This document shows positions 32,994-41,690 of a stretch of 64,000 bases of DNA, piece by piece. Source of the stretch: Candidatus Faecousia faecavium (GTDB lineage Bacteria > Bacillota > Clostridia > Oscillospirales > Oscillospiraceae); assembly GCA_018712645.1 (NCBI GenBank), contig DVGO01000065.1, forward strand, positions 1 through 64,000. The letters run 5' to 3'. The translations under genes were made by a program, and so were the position numbers. Under the pieces are notes generated by a model. The model ran no database searches. It was not told the origin of the DNA and was given only the letters and a program-made list of their open reading frames with translations. The first letter of the stretch is position 1, and each line of letters starts with the position of its first letter.

Positions 32994-34274
32994 TTAACGC
33001 TGATGGTTGAGTCTGTCAGCCTTGGAGAATACCACGAAGCCCACGGCAAACAGGATAATCAGGGCGCCCACGGCGATATTCTCGTTCTGCAATGTCAGGC
33101 CAAAGATATTTACGGAAATACCGGCGGTCAGCTGGCTGATGACGGACACCAAAGTCATGCCCACAAAGGAGGCACCCTTGCCGCAGATATCCATCAGACC
33201 ATAAAATTCACCGCTGCGCTCCGCCGGGATAATCTTGCCCAGGTAGCTGCGGCTCAATGCCTGGATACCGCCCTGGAACATGCCCACCAGCACAGCCAGC
33301 ACCCAGAACTGCCACTGGGATACCAGGAACATGGCAAACAGGGTGATGAAGGTATAGGCACCGATGCAGACCTTAATCAGCAGCCCTGTGTCATACCGGG
33401 CAGACAGCCGACCAAAGAAGATGGAGCAGGGGAAGGCCACAAATTGGGTCAGAAGCAGCGCCAGCAGCAGTCCTGTGGTGTCCAGACCCAGGGCTGCGCC
33501 GTAGGCGGTTGCCATGTCGATGATGGTGTATACGCCATCGATGAAGAAGAAAAAGGAAACCAGATACAGGAAAATGTGCTTGTCCTTCCGGGCGTCCCGG
33601 ATGGTGCGGCCCAGCTGGCGGAAGGAATCGCCCCAGGGGCTTTCGCTGTAGGTGACATAGGCCTTCTGCCGGTAGCGTTTTGCCAGGGGCAGGGTGCAGC
33701 CCAGCCACCACAGGGCGGTGACCAGGAAGGCCAGCATCATGGCGGTGGTCTGGCTCAGACCGAAGCTGCCGCCGCCCAGCACCAGCACCAGGCAGAGAAT
33801 AAAGGGAATCACCGAGCCGATGTAGCCATAGGCGTAGCCCATGGAGGAAATGGTGTCCATCCGGCCTTCTTCGGTGATTTCCGGCAGCATGGAGTCATAA
33901 AACACAATGCTGGAGGAATAGCCCACCCGGGCGGCTACAAAAATGCCCAGGAACAGCAGCCACCCACTGGAAAAGCCCAGCAAAGCGCAGCTGATGACGC
34001 CCACCGCTACGCAAAGCAGGAACAAAGGCTTCTTGAAGTTCCGGTCCGACAGTGCGCCGCAGATGGGGCCGATGATGGCCACCAGCACCGTGGCGATGGA
34101 GCCGGCATAGCCCCAGTAGCTCAGGTACAGGTTCTCGTCCACCCCGGCAGAAGATGCCAGGGCATTGAAATAAATGGGAATCAGAGTGGAAACCATGAGA
34201 ATAAAGGCAGAATTGCCAATATCATAGAGAATCCAGCTCCGCTCCAATGCCGTGAGTTTGAAGGTTTTGTTCAT
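32994..34274 (-). CDS. MFS transporter, UMF1/Atg22-like family
   Basis: This 426-residue protein has about twelve hydrophobic helices. The N-terminal segment ERSWILYDIGNSAFILMV and the loop GALSDRNFKKP match the UMF1 group, named from yeast vacuolar amino acid effluxer relatives. The start at 34274 is preceded by GGAGAGAG. In-frame sequence upstream reads into the preceding gene and is not used. It follows a phospholipase-C-like gene by 28 bases on the same strand. The substrate is unknown; amino acid efflux is one possibility. Confidence 0.85.
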   Translation of the reverse strand: MNKTFKLTALERSWILYDIGNSAFILMVSTLIPIYFNALASSAGVDENLYLSYWGYAGSIATVLVAIIGPICGALSDRNFKKPLFLLCVAVGVISCALLGFSSGWLLFLGIFVAARVGYSSSIVFYDSMLPEITEEGRMDTISSMGYAYGYIGSVIPFILCLVLVLGGGSFGLSQTTAMMLAFLVTALWWLGCTLPLAKRYRQKAYVTYSESPWGDSFRQLGRTIRDARKDKHIFLYLVSFFFFIDGVYTIIDMATAYGAALGLDTTGLLLALLLTQFVAFPCSIFFGRLSARYDTGLLIKVCIGAYTFITLFAMFLVSQWQFWVLAVLVGMFQGGIQALSRSYLGKIIPAERSGEFYGLMDICGKGASFVGMTLVSVISQLTAGISVNIFGLTLQNENIAVGALIILFAVGFVVFSKADRLNHQR

Positions 34275-34302
34275 GTTCTCTCTCCGTTGTATCTTTTTTG
34301 GA

Positions 34303-35070
34303 TTAACCAAAGGTTGCCTGGAAGTCTTCGCCGAGGGCTTCCCCGGTCTGCATATGCTCCTGAATCTGCCGGAGCATCTCCGGGTAGCGCCGGACCTGCC
34401 GGTTAAACCGTGCCAGCAGTTCACTGTCCATCCGGGCGTAGACCGGCAGACCTCTTCGGGGAACCAGATTGTCCAGCAGGTTGGCATTGATCAGTTTCAG
34501 CAGCCGCTCCCGGCCTTTCCGGTTTTTACTGGACAGGAAATTCAGGGCAAAGATCATGTTCCGCACGCCACGGTTTACATTGGCGCCGGTGGCGCCGGGG
34601 AAAAATTCCGCTACGGTCATGCATTCGCCCCGGGTCAGCTTCAGGAATTTGCTGATGTTATAGGTGTGGGGAGAGGGTTCTCCATCCATTTCCAGCAGAT
34701 ACCGGTCAAACTCCGATTCCAGGGCCACATGACGGACTTCCCCGCTGTCTACCTTGCTCTGAACAAAGGGGTGGCAGGCAGAATCCAGGCAGTAATGACC
34801 CAGCAGTCCGTACAGATAGGCCCGGGCCGCTTCGGAAGTGGCGGCAGCACAGGCCCGGGTAAAGAATTCCTGCCCGGTCTGGCTGTGAAACTGACCGCCC
34901 AGCTGTCCAACGGCGGTTTTCATCAGGGGATTGTAGTAAAAGAAAAAGTCCGGCCCCTGCAGTCCTACGTCGAACATCCGGCGAAACCGGGAAATACATT
35001 GCCGGGCATCCGGCGGGAGATTGGGCAGAACCAGCTTACCGAACCGGTAGTGGGCATAACTGGCAGGCAT
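34303..35070 (-). CDS. zinc-dependent phospholipase C family-like protein
   Basis: This 255-residue protein begins MPASYAHYRFG and has regularly placed histidines and aspartates. Examples are a GPDFFFYYNPL segment, LYGLLGHYCLDSACHPFV and HVALESEFDRYL. These resemble the metal-ligand helices of zinc-dependent phospholipase C. No signal peptide is visible, unlike secreted toxins of this family, so an intracellular lipid or phosphoester role is more likely. It is cotranscribed with the UMF1-like transporter. A TAAAAT -10 box lies upstream on the minus strand. Confidence 0.75.
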   Translation of the reverse strand: MPASYAHYRFGKLVLPNLPPDARQCISRFRRMFDVGLQGPDFFFYYNPLMKTAVGQLGGQFHSQTGQEFFTRACAAATSEAARAYLYGLLGHYCLDSACHPFVQSKVDSGEVRHVALESEFDRYLLEMDGEPSPHTYNISKFLKLTRGECMTVAEFFPGATGANVNRGVRNMIFALNFLSSKNRKGRERLLKLINANLLDNLVPRRGLPVYARMDSELLARFNRQVRRYPEMLRQIQEHMQTGEALGEDFQATFG

Positions 35071-35174
35071 AGCATCACCTCAACGCATTTTTTGTCTATT
35101 TTACACCACATGGGCGGAAAAAGCTAGAGGAAGGAAGAAAAGTTTTGAACAAGACCATGTAAAGCTGCGGTAAG

Positions 35175-35203
35175 TTGCATTCCGGCTGTTTTTATGGTAT
35201 AAT
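35175..35203 (+). promoter_or_regulatory. SigA-type promoter
   Basis: TTGCAT, 17 bases and TATAAT with an extended TGG lie 34 bases upstream of the AlaX gene. Confidence 0.8.
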
Positions 35204-35236
35204 CCGGAAAAACTGCCGGAAAGGGTACGATTTTTC

Positions 35237-36388
35237 ATGCAGACACGAAAGCTATATTACGAAGATTCCCACTTACGCCGCTTCACCGCCCAGGTGCTGG
35301 CCTGTGAGGAAAATGGGCAGAATTATCGGGTGATTCTGGACGCTACCGCCTTCTACCCGGAAGGCGGCGGACAGGGAGCGGACACCGGTATTTTGGGCGG
35401 CGTCCGGGTCCTGGATACCCGGGAAGCGGGAGAAACGGTGGTGCATTTTTGCGACGGTCCTCTGGCCCCTGGCAGCACCGTGGAAGGGCAGATTGATTAC
35501 GACGCCCGGTTCCTGCGGATGCAGCAGCACAGCGGCGAGCATATTGTGTCGGGCATTATCAACCGCCGGTTTGGTTACCATAATACCGGGTTTCACATGG
35601 GCGCCGACTGCATCACCATTGATTTTGACGGTGTGATTTCTCCGGAAGTGCTGCCGGAAATCGAGGCGGAAGCCAACCGGGCGGTGTGGCAGAATCTGCC
35701 CATCCGGTGCTGGTATCCCAGCCAGGAGCAGCTGCCCCAGGTAAATTACCGCACCAAACGGGCGCTTCCCTGGCCGGTGCGGATTGTGGAGATTCCCGGC
35801 TTTGACTGCTGCGCCTGCTGCGGTACCCATGTGGGGGCCACGGGAGAAATTGGGCTGATTAAGCTATTCAGCGCTGTGCATTTCCGTGGCGGCACCCGGA
35901 TGGAAATGGCCTGTGGAAAGCGGGCGCTGGAAATTCTGAACACTGCCTATCAGCAAAACAAGCTGGTGTCCCAGGCATTTTCTGCTCAGATTACGGAAAC
36001 CGGAGCGGCAGCCCAGCGAATGAACGATCTGGCAGCTGCCCAGAAGTACCGGATCATTGGCCTGGAAAAGCGGATTTTTGCAGGAATTGCAGAATCGCTT
36101 GCCGGAACCGGGGATGTTTTGCTGTTTGAATCTGACCTGGACGGCACCGCTCTGCGGGAACTGACCGATGCGGTGGCGGAAAAAAGCGGCGGCAGGGCTG
36201 CGGTATTCAGCGGCAGCGACGAAACTGGTTACGGCTTCTGCCTGGCCCAGCCGGGATCCGATTTGCGGCAGCTTTGCAAAGAGATGACCGCGGCCCTTTC
36301 CGGCCGGGGCGGCGGCAAGCCCGGATTCCTCCAGGGCCGGGTTCAGGCTGGAAAAGCGGAGATTGAAGCCTTCTTCCGCACCCGATAA
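35237..36388 (+). CDS. alanyl-tRNA editing protein, AlaX type with DHHA1 domain
   Basis: AlaX proteins hydrolyse serine or glycine wrongly attached to tRNA-Ala. The 383-residue length fits the long form with a C-terminal DHHA1 domain. Zinc-site motifs are QQHSGEH (two His) and CCACCGTHV (Cys and His). The N-terminal glycine-rich FYPEGGGQGAD loop is typical, and a C-terminal GRGGGKPGFLQG segment marks DHHA1. It is a single-gene unit between its promoter and a terminator. Confidence 0.9.
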   Translation: MQTRKLYYEDSHLRRFTAQVLACEENGQNYRVILDATAFYPEGGGQGADTGILGGVRVLDTREAGETVVHFCDGPLAPGSTVEGQIDYDARFLRMQQHSGEHIVSGIINRRFGYHNTGFHMGADCITIDFDGVISPEVLPEIEAEANRAVWQNLPIRCWYPSQEQLPQVNYRTKRALPWPVRIVEIPGFDCCACCGTHVGATGEIGLIKLFSAVHFRGGTRMEMACGKRALEILNTAYQQNKLVSQAFSAQITETGAAAQRMNDLAAAQKYRIIGLEKRIFAGIAESLAGTGDVLLFESDLDGTALRELTDAVAEKSGGRAAVFSGSDETGYGFCLAQPGSDLRQLCKEMTAALSGRGGGKPGFLQGRVQAGKAEIEAFFRTR

Positions 36389-36396
36389 GAAAAATG

Positions 36397-36422
36397 CCCC
36401 CGCCAGGGTGTACTGGCGGGGG
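36397..36422. terminator. bidirectional terminator
   Basis: Arms CCCCCGCCAG and CTGGCGGGGG at 36397-36406 and 36413-36422 separate two convergent genes. The minus strand continues with TTTTT. Confidence 0.8.
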
Positions 36423-36428
36423 TTTGCA

Positions 36429-37274
36429 CTATACATGGATGTCAGACAGGGCGGCGGCCACGTTCTGGATGTTTTCCTCACAGGCTTCCGGATTGCGGTG
36501 ATAGTACTCCTGAAACAGCACATCCACCACAATCAGCAGGGCAATTCTGGCCGGAACGGAGCCGGACTGGAAGGGTCCTTCGTTGGAACCGCATCGCAGC
36601 ACTACCTCCGCAAGAGAGGCTGCCGGAGACTTGGGAAACCGGGTGACCAAGATGGTATGGACGCCCCTGCTCTTTGCCAATTCCAGCAGCTGCAGACCGT
36701 TGATGGTGGCACCGGAGTAGGAAAACAGAATCATCACGTCATCTTTTCCCATGGTGGCCACGGCAGTCATCTGCATGTGGTAGTCCGAAATAGCTTGGAA
36801 CTTGCCGCTGACGGTGGAAAACAGGTGGGCGCACTCGCTGGCCATAATCATGGAGCCGCCGGAACCTAGGCAAATTACCCGGGGGGCTTTTTCAATCAGC
36901 TCCACCGCCTGCATCACCTGCTCCGGCTCCATCAGACGGATGGTCTGCTGCACGGCGTCATGGGCCAGCCGGGCGATTTCCTGGCTGCGGCCGGTGACAG
37001 TGTCGGAGGCATCCTCCGGATGCTTGGACAGAGAGGCCGAGTGCCGGGCCAGCTCAATTTTGAAAGCGTTGAAGCCCTTCAGCTGCAGGCTACGACAGAA
37101 CCGGGAGATGGTAGCTTCGGCGGTACCGCATTCGTCAGCCAGCTGGGTGATGGACATGAACTGCACCTGGGCGTGCTGGGCCAGCACAAAATCCGCTACT
37201 TTTCGTTCCGCTGCGGTAAGCTGATAATAAGATGCGTGGATTCGTTCCAGAATGTCCATATGCTGTTCGTCCAT
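36429..37274 (-). CDS. RpiR family regulator, probable regulator of sialic acid genes
   Basis: This 281-residue protein has an N-terminal RpiR helix-turn-helix (LTAAERKVADFVL, then CGTAEATISRFCRSLQLKGF) and a C-terminal SIS sugar-phosphate-binding domain (CLGSGGSMIMASE, FSYSGATINGLQLL). Such proteins sense phosphosugars; clostridial NanR is one example. It lies directly beside an AGE epimerase and close to nanA. Palindromes of the GAAAA-n-TTTTC type near the cluster promoters are candidate sites. The ATG at 37274 follows GGAG by 7 bases. Confidence 0.87.
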   Translation of the reverse strand: MDEQHMDILERIHASYYQLTAAERKVADFVLAQHAQVQFMSITQLADECGTAEATISRFCRSLQLKGFNAFKIELARHSASLSKHPEDASDTVTGRSQEIARLAHDAVQQTIRLMEPEQVMQAVELIEKAPRVICLGSGGSMIMASECAHLFSTVSGKFQAISDYHMQMTAVATMGKDDVMILFSYSGATINGLQLLELAKSRGVHTILVTRFPKSPAASLAEVVLRCGSNEGPFQSGSVPARIALLIVVDVLFQEYYHRNPEACEENIQNVAAALSDIHV

Positions 37275-37318
37275 TCCAGGTCTCCTTTCGTGGGGCGGTG
37301 ATGTAAGAAAACGTTCGG

Positions 37319-38518
37319 TTATTCGCCGAGAATCTGACCCATCATCTGGTCAACCAGGGTCAGGCAGCGGGGCACATGGAAGGGGCCTTTGAAGGTAGAA
37401 CCCTTGCAGGCAGGCTGGGTGGGCTTGCCGTCCCGACGCAGATAGCCGTACCACTCGCCGTATTCGTCGGCAAAGTAGGTCTTGCAGTAATCGAGGATCT
37501 GATAGAAGATATCCAGGTACTTTTCGTCCTTGGTATCCCGGTAGATCATCATGGAGGCAATCAGTGCCTCGTTGTGGGGCCACCACAGCTTCATGTCGTG
37601 CTCATAAGCTTCCGGAGGATTGCCCAGGCAGTCCATGAAGTACAGAATGCCGCCGTACTCCTTGTCCCAGCCCATGTTAAAGGCCATATTGAATACGTCA
37701 ATGGCCTTGGCATGCAGTTCCTTGTCCCCGGTATCGTTGGCGTAGTCCATCAGGAACCAGCTGCACTCGATATCGTGACCGGGGTTGACCATCCGGCCTT
37801 CGGTAATGTCCAGCCGGGGGGTGCCGTCGGGGGCCACGTTTTCCAGGGTGCAGTGCAGGTCGGGCTTGACGTGGTAGCGGAAAATGTCGCTGACGCATTC
37901 TTTGGCCCGGGCGTCGTATACGTCCTTCATTTCCGGGTCAACCCGCTTCATCACGCCGGTGACGTTCAGAATAATCATGGGGATGCCCAGGGAGCGGCCG
38001 CTGCGGGTTTCGGGAATGGTCTTGGGGCCGAGGCCGGTGGGGTCGGGCATGCCGTGGTTCAGGTTCCAGTACATGTCGTAAGCCCGGCGTGCCCGCTCCA
38101 GGTACTCCCGCTCACCGGTAATGCCGTAGTACTCGGCATTGGCAATGCAGTAGAAGGCCTCAGAGTAGCAGTAGCGGCGCTGGCGCAGAGGCTTGCCGTC
38201 GCCGGTAACGGTGAAGTAGAGCCGTCCGCCGGCTTCGTGATTGACGCAGTATTTTTCCAGGAAATCGATGCAGCTCTTGGAAGCGGCCAGCCAATCTTCC
38301 CGCACGCCGTAAACGTGGCACAGGTAAGCGTAGGTCCAGCCGCAGCGGCCCTGCATCCAGACGCTCTTGTCGGTGGAGAAGATTTTGCCCTGGCGGTCCA
38401 GGCAGGTGTAAATGCCGCCATGGACGGGGTCCATGCCGTTTTTCAGCCAGAAATCAGCTGTGATTTTCAGCTGATCCTGAATCCACTGGCGCTCTGCAAG
38501 AAATTTTTGACGATCCAT
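37319..38518 (-). CDS. AGE family epimerase, probable N-acylglucosamine 2-epimerase
   Basis: This 399-residue (alpha/alpha)6-barrel protein of the AGE family carries motifs including GGIYTCLDRQG, MQGRCGWTYAY, NPGHDIECSWFLMDYA and LWWPHNEALIASM, which place the catalytic histidines. AGE enzymes interconvert ManNAc and GlcNAc, or epimerise other sugars such as cellobiose. The nanA gene nearby favours ManNAc to GlcNAc conversion, as in the Bacteroides Nan route. The ATG at 38518 follows AGGAGG. It lies 44 bases upstream of the RpiR gene on the same strand. Confidence 0.87.
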   Translation of the reverse strand: MDRQKFLAERQWIQDQLKITADFWLKNGMDPVHGGIYTCLDRQGKIFSTDKSVWMQGRCGWTYAYLCHVYGVREDWLAASKSCIDFLEKYCVNHEAGGRLYFTVTGDGKPLRQRRYCYSEAFYCIANAEYYGITGEREYLERARRAYDMYWNLNHGMPDPTGLGPKTIPETRSGRSLGIPMIILNVTGVMKRVDPEMKDVYDARAKECVSDIFRYHVKPDLHCTLENVAPDGTPRLDITEGRMVNPGHDIECSWFLMDYANDTGDKELHAKAIDVFNMAFNMGWDKEYGGILYFMDCLGNPPEAYEHDMKLWWPHNEALIASMMIYRDTKDEKYLDIFYQILDYCKTYFADEYGEWYGYLRRDGKPTQPACKGSTFKGPFHVPRCLTLVDQMMGQILGE

Positions 38519-38583
38519 GGATGATTCCTCCTGTAAATGTTGTGTGCCCTCCCGGGCGATCTTTTCTTCATCATACCATTGCG

Positions 38584-38664
38584 GAAAAATAATTTCAACT
38601 GCAATGGAGAAAAGGAAAAACTTTTTTGTCAAAGGGTGACACTCCGGGGAAACTGTGCTACAAT
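38584..38664. promoter_or_regulatory. intergenic control region between the AGE and YesL-like genes
   Basis: GAAAAATAATTTC at 38584-38596 and GAAAAACTTTTTT at 38615-38627 are candidate RpiR operators. GTGACA (38636-38641), 17 bases and TACAAT (38659-38664) form the promoter of the YesL-like gene. Confidence 0.55.
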
Positions 38665-38695
38665 GGAGCCAATCTCATCCCCGGAGGTAAGCGAA

Positions 38696-39325
38696 ATGTT
38701 TCAGAAACTGTTGAACCCGGAAAATCCTTTGATGATTACCATGACCCAGGTCACCGACTGCATTTTCCTGAGCCTGTTCTGGCTGCTGGGCTGCATTCCG
38801 GTGCTGACTATGGGGGCGTCCTTTGCGGCGCTGTACGATGCCGCCTTCCGGGGTTACCGCCAGGGGGAGAAGCACACCTGGCATCGGTTTTTCCGGGTAT
38901 TCCTGCGCAATCTCAAGCCGGGTCTTCTGCCTTCGGTGGTATTTGCCGGGGTGTTCTGGGCTGCTGCCTGGGGAATGATTTCCCTGTGGAACGGCGCAGT
39001 GCTGGGGCAGCTTTCCTGGATGCTGTTTTCCGCCGGTGCGGTGGTGGGAATTCTGCTGCTGGGAATCCTGAGCGTGCTGTTTCCCATGCTGTCCCGGTTT
39101 GAAAATTCCTTTTTGGGACTGCTGAAAAATACCGTGTTTCTGAGCCTGAGCAAGCTGCCCTTTACCCTGGCACTGGGGGCCATCAATGCGGTGGGACTGT
39201 ATCTGTGCCTGCGGTTTATTTTCCCGATCTTTTTCCTGCCGGCACTGCTGGCGCTGATTGACAGCCTGCTGATTGAGCCCATGTTCAAACCTTACTTAAC
39301 CCCAACCGAAAGCGCTGCCCCGTGA
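38696..39325 (+). CDS. YesL/DUF624-like membrane protein
   Basis: This 209-residue protein has about five transmembrane helices and the family pattern of an N-terminal FLSLFWLLGCIPVLTMGASFAALYD segment. YesL-type proteins are often encoded with carbohydrate ABC importers and may assist them, but their function is not established. The ATG at 38696 follows a CCGGAGG site. It is divergent from the AGE gene and sits inside the sialic acid cluster. Confidence 0.8.
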   Translation: MFQKLLNPENPLMITMTQVTDCIFLSLFWLLGCIPVLTMGASFAALYDAAFRGYRQGEKHTWHRFFRVFLRNLKPGLLPSVVFAGVFWAAAWGMISLWNGAVLGQLSWMLFSAGAVVGILLLGILSVLFPMLSRFENSFLGLLKNTVFLSLSKLPFTLALGAINAVGLYLCLRFIFPIFFLPALLALIDSLLIEPMFKPYLTPTESAAP

Positions 39326-39338
39326 GGGCGGCGCTTTT

Positions 39339-39992
39339 TCAATGGGTCTGAACCCAGTGGCACAGTGCCTGGGCCAGAGCGGCGTGTCCCTTACGGGTCA
39401 GATGCATGTAGTCAATCTTGTTAAATTCACAGCCTAAGGTGCCGGCATCCAGGAAGTGAACGCCCAGCAGGCGGCATTGTTCTTCGTAATACCGGGCCAG
39501 TTCCCGGGAACGCTGGACGCAGCCGCTGCCCATGGTGGCGGCCACCGGGCTGGTGAGCATGCCCTCTTCAATGGGAGGCGGGGCGATGACCAGAATATTG
39601 GGGGCGTGATCTCCCCAGCAGGGGGTGTCCATGGCCTTCTTTACCAGTCTGCCCATGCCCAGTCCAATGCAGGCACCGCTGGCGCAGAAACGGTCTTTGG
39701 TATCATTGGTACCCAGCATGATAATCAAAAGATCAACGGGTTCGTGGCTTTTCAGACACGGATGAATATACTCCAGCGCGCTGAGCCCTTCAAAAAGCGG
39801 GTCGGAAAAGCAGGTGGTTCTGCCGCTGAGTCCTTCTTCAATGACCAGGTATTCTTCACCCAGATGTTTTTGCAGCAGCTTTGTCCAGCGCTCGTCCTCA
39901 TTGAAGCGAATGCCCCCGTCGGCACAGTCGGCAGGGTCGGCGCAGTAGCCATGGGTGTTGGAATCCCCAAGGCAAAGAATATGTTTTTTCAT
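39339..39992 (-). CDS. SGNH/GDSL hydrolase, possible sialic acid O-acetylesterase
   Basis: This 217-residue cytoplasmic SGNH hydrolase has the catalytic Ser in CLGDSNTHGY. The oxyanion Gly lies in the following block, the Asn in MLGTNDTKD, and the Asp/His pair in DYMHLTRKGH. The ATG at 39992 follows GGAGG. Its position in the sialic acid cluster suggests removal of O-acetyl groups from imported sialic acids, but the family also covers arylesterases and acyl-CoA hydrolases, so this is an inference from context. Confidence 0.85.
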   Translation of the reverse strand: MKKHILCLGDSNTHGYCADPADCADGGIRFNEDERWTKLLQKHLGEEYLVIEEGLSGRTTCFSDPLFEGLSALEYIHPCLKSHEPVDLLIIMLGTNDTKDRFCASGACIGLGMGRLVKKAMDTPCWGDHAPNILVIAPPPIEEGMLTSPVAATMGSGCVQRSRELARYYEEQCRLLGVHFLDAGTLGCEFNKIDYMHLTRKGHAALAQALCHWVQTH

Positions 39993-40054
39993 GGAATGCA
40001 CCCTCCTGTTTTTTCTTACAGGATAGCATGTTTTGTGCACCCGTCAAGGGTAGG

Positions 40055-40187
40055 GGAAAACTTTCGTCAATGTGCTGTAAATGAGATCACTGTTTTTGTG
40101 CGTAATGGAAAAAGTTTTCTATTTCGACATCTTCTGGAAAATAATTTTCAGAAAATAGTTGACAAAGGAAAAGTTCTCGTGTAATAT
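40055..40187. promoter_or_regulatory. promoter of the sialic acid importer operon with RpiR-type palindromes
   Basis: TTGACA (40159-40164), 17 bases and TAATAT (40182-40187) form the promoter. Upstream are GGAAAACTTTC (40055-40065), GAAAAAGTTTTC (40108-40119) and TGGAAAATAATTTTCA (40135-40150), all imperfect or perfect palindromes of one type. They fit binding by the adjacent RpiR regulator. Confidence 0.65.
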
Positions 40188-40255
40188 CTTCAGTAGAACG
40201 CACGATTTGCTGTGTCGAATTGTGCAAAATAACAAACTGTGAGGAGAATGTGATT

Positions 40256-41593
40256 ATGAAGAAGGTTATCGCACTTCTGCTGGCTCTGGTCATGGTTCTT
40301 TCCCTGGGCGCTTGCTCCGTGGAAAAGACCGCGGAAACCAAGGCTCCCGAAACCCAGCCCGCTGCCACCGAAGGCACCCAGGCTGCGGCTCCCGAAGCTG
40401 CCGGCGATCCCGTAGAAATCTCTCTGTGGACCTACCCCATCGGCAAGTGGACTGACGAGGCTACCGTCTCCGCTCTGCTGGCTGACTTCAACGCTGCTTA
40501 CCCCAACATCACCGTCAAGGTCGAGTACCTGGACTACACCAATGGTGACGACAAGGTCAACACCGCCATCGAAGGCGGCCAGGCTCCTGACATCGTTATG
40601 GAAGGACCCGAGCGTCTGATCGCCAACTGGGGCGCCAAGGGCCTGATGGTCGACCTGAAGGACATCGTTCCCGCCGGTACTTATGACTCCGTTCTGTCCT
40701 CCTGCACCAGCGCTGACGGTGCTGTCTACGAAATGCCCGTATGTATGATTGCTCACTGCATGGCCATCAATCGGGACGTGTTCGAGGCTGCTGACGCTCT
40801 GCAGTACCTGAACGAGGAAACCCACACTTGGAATTCTGTAGAAGACTTCTTCAAGGCTGTTCAGGCTGTGTATGATGCCGGCAACGAGTACGTTGGCACC
40901 ATCTACTGCGGCGGTCAGGGCGGCGACCAGGGCACCCGTGCTCTGATTACCAACCTGAGCGGCGGCACCTACGCCAATGCCGAGCATACCGAGTACACCT
41001 ACGCTTCTCAGGAAAATGCGGAAGCTCTGGCCAAGCTGTATGTCCAGGACGGCATCACCTTCGATACCGCTATCCAGGCTGCAGACGAAATCCAGGCTTT
41101 TGTCAACGGCACCTTCCAGATGGCTTTCTGCTGGAACATCGGCCAGGAAGTTACCAATGCTGACGCTCTGAGCTTCGACGTTCTGCCCATGGCATTCCCC
41201 TCCGACACCACTCCCTCCCTGCAGGGCGGTATCTGGGGCTTCGGCGTGTTCGACAATGGCGATGAGGCCAAGATCGAGGCTGCCAAGACCTTCATCAAGT
41301 TCATGACTGAAGACGACGCTCAGTACATCAAGGCTGTGGAAGCCACCACCTATGCTCCTGTCCGTGATGTGGAAGGCGTTTACGTCACCGACGAGCTGTT
41401 CCCCGAGTACAACCTGCTCAGCCCCATGATGGGTGACTACTACCAGGTCACCAAGGGCTGGACTCAGGCCCGTACCGAGTGGTGGAACATGCTGCAGCGT
41501 GTCAGCGCCACCGACGGCTCCGTGGAAGCCATCCTGGCTGAAATGGAAACCGCTCAGACTGCTGCCAATGCCGCTGCTGCCGCAGAAGGCTGA
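40256..41593 (+). CDS. ABC transporter substrate-binding lipoprotein, probable sialic acid binding
   Basis: This 445-residue extracellular binding protein has a signal peptide and a lipobox (LGAC, acylated Cys20), followed by a Thr/Ala/Glu-rich linker. It belongs to family-1 solute-binding proteins. Two permeases, nanA and a ROK protein follow, so sialic acid or a related amino sugar is the likely ligand. The ATG at 40256 follows GAGGAG. A strong hairpin with a T-run lies between this gene and the first permease and probably lowers downstream expression. Confidence 0.88.
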   Translation: MKKVIALLLALVMVLSLGACSVEKTAETKAPETQPAATEGTQAAAPEAAGDPVEISLWTYPIGKWTDEATVSALLADFNAAYPNITVKVEYLDYTNGDDKVNTAIEGGQAPDIVMEGPERLIANWGAKGLMVDLKDIVPAGTYDSVLSSCTSADGAVYEMPVCMIAHCMAINRDVFEAADALQYLNEETHTWNSVEDFFKAVQAVYDAGNEYVGTIYCGGQGGDQGTRALITNLSGGTYANAEHTEYTYASQENAEALAKLYVQDGITFDTAIQAADEIQAFVNGTFQMAFCWNIGQEVTNADALSFDVLPMAFPSDTTPSLQGGIWGFGVFDNGDEAKIEAAKTFIKFMTEDDAQYIKAVEATTYAPVRDVEGVYVTDELFPEYNLLSPMMGDYYQVTKGWTQARTEWWNMLQRVSATDGSVEAILAEMETAQTAANAAAAAEG

Positions 41594-41629
41594 TTCCTGA
41601 CCGGAAAGAAGAAATAGTCATCTGAACAG

Positions 41630-41660
41630 CGCCCCTCCCCTTCGAGGGGAGGGGCGTTTT
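41630..41660 (+). terminator. leaky terminator between binding protein and permease genes
   Basis: Perfect 11-bp arms at 41630-41640 and 41646-41656 flank a TTCGA loop and are followed by TTTT. The downstream permeases lack a promoter of their own that I can see, so read-through is expected. Confidence 0.85.
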
Positions 41661-41690
41661 CCAAAGCGAATTTACGAGAGGGGGATCTTT

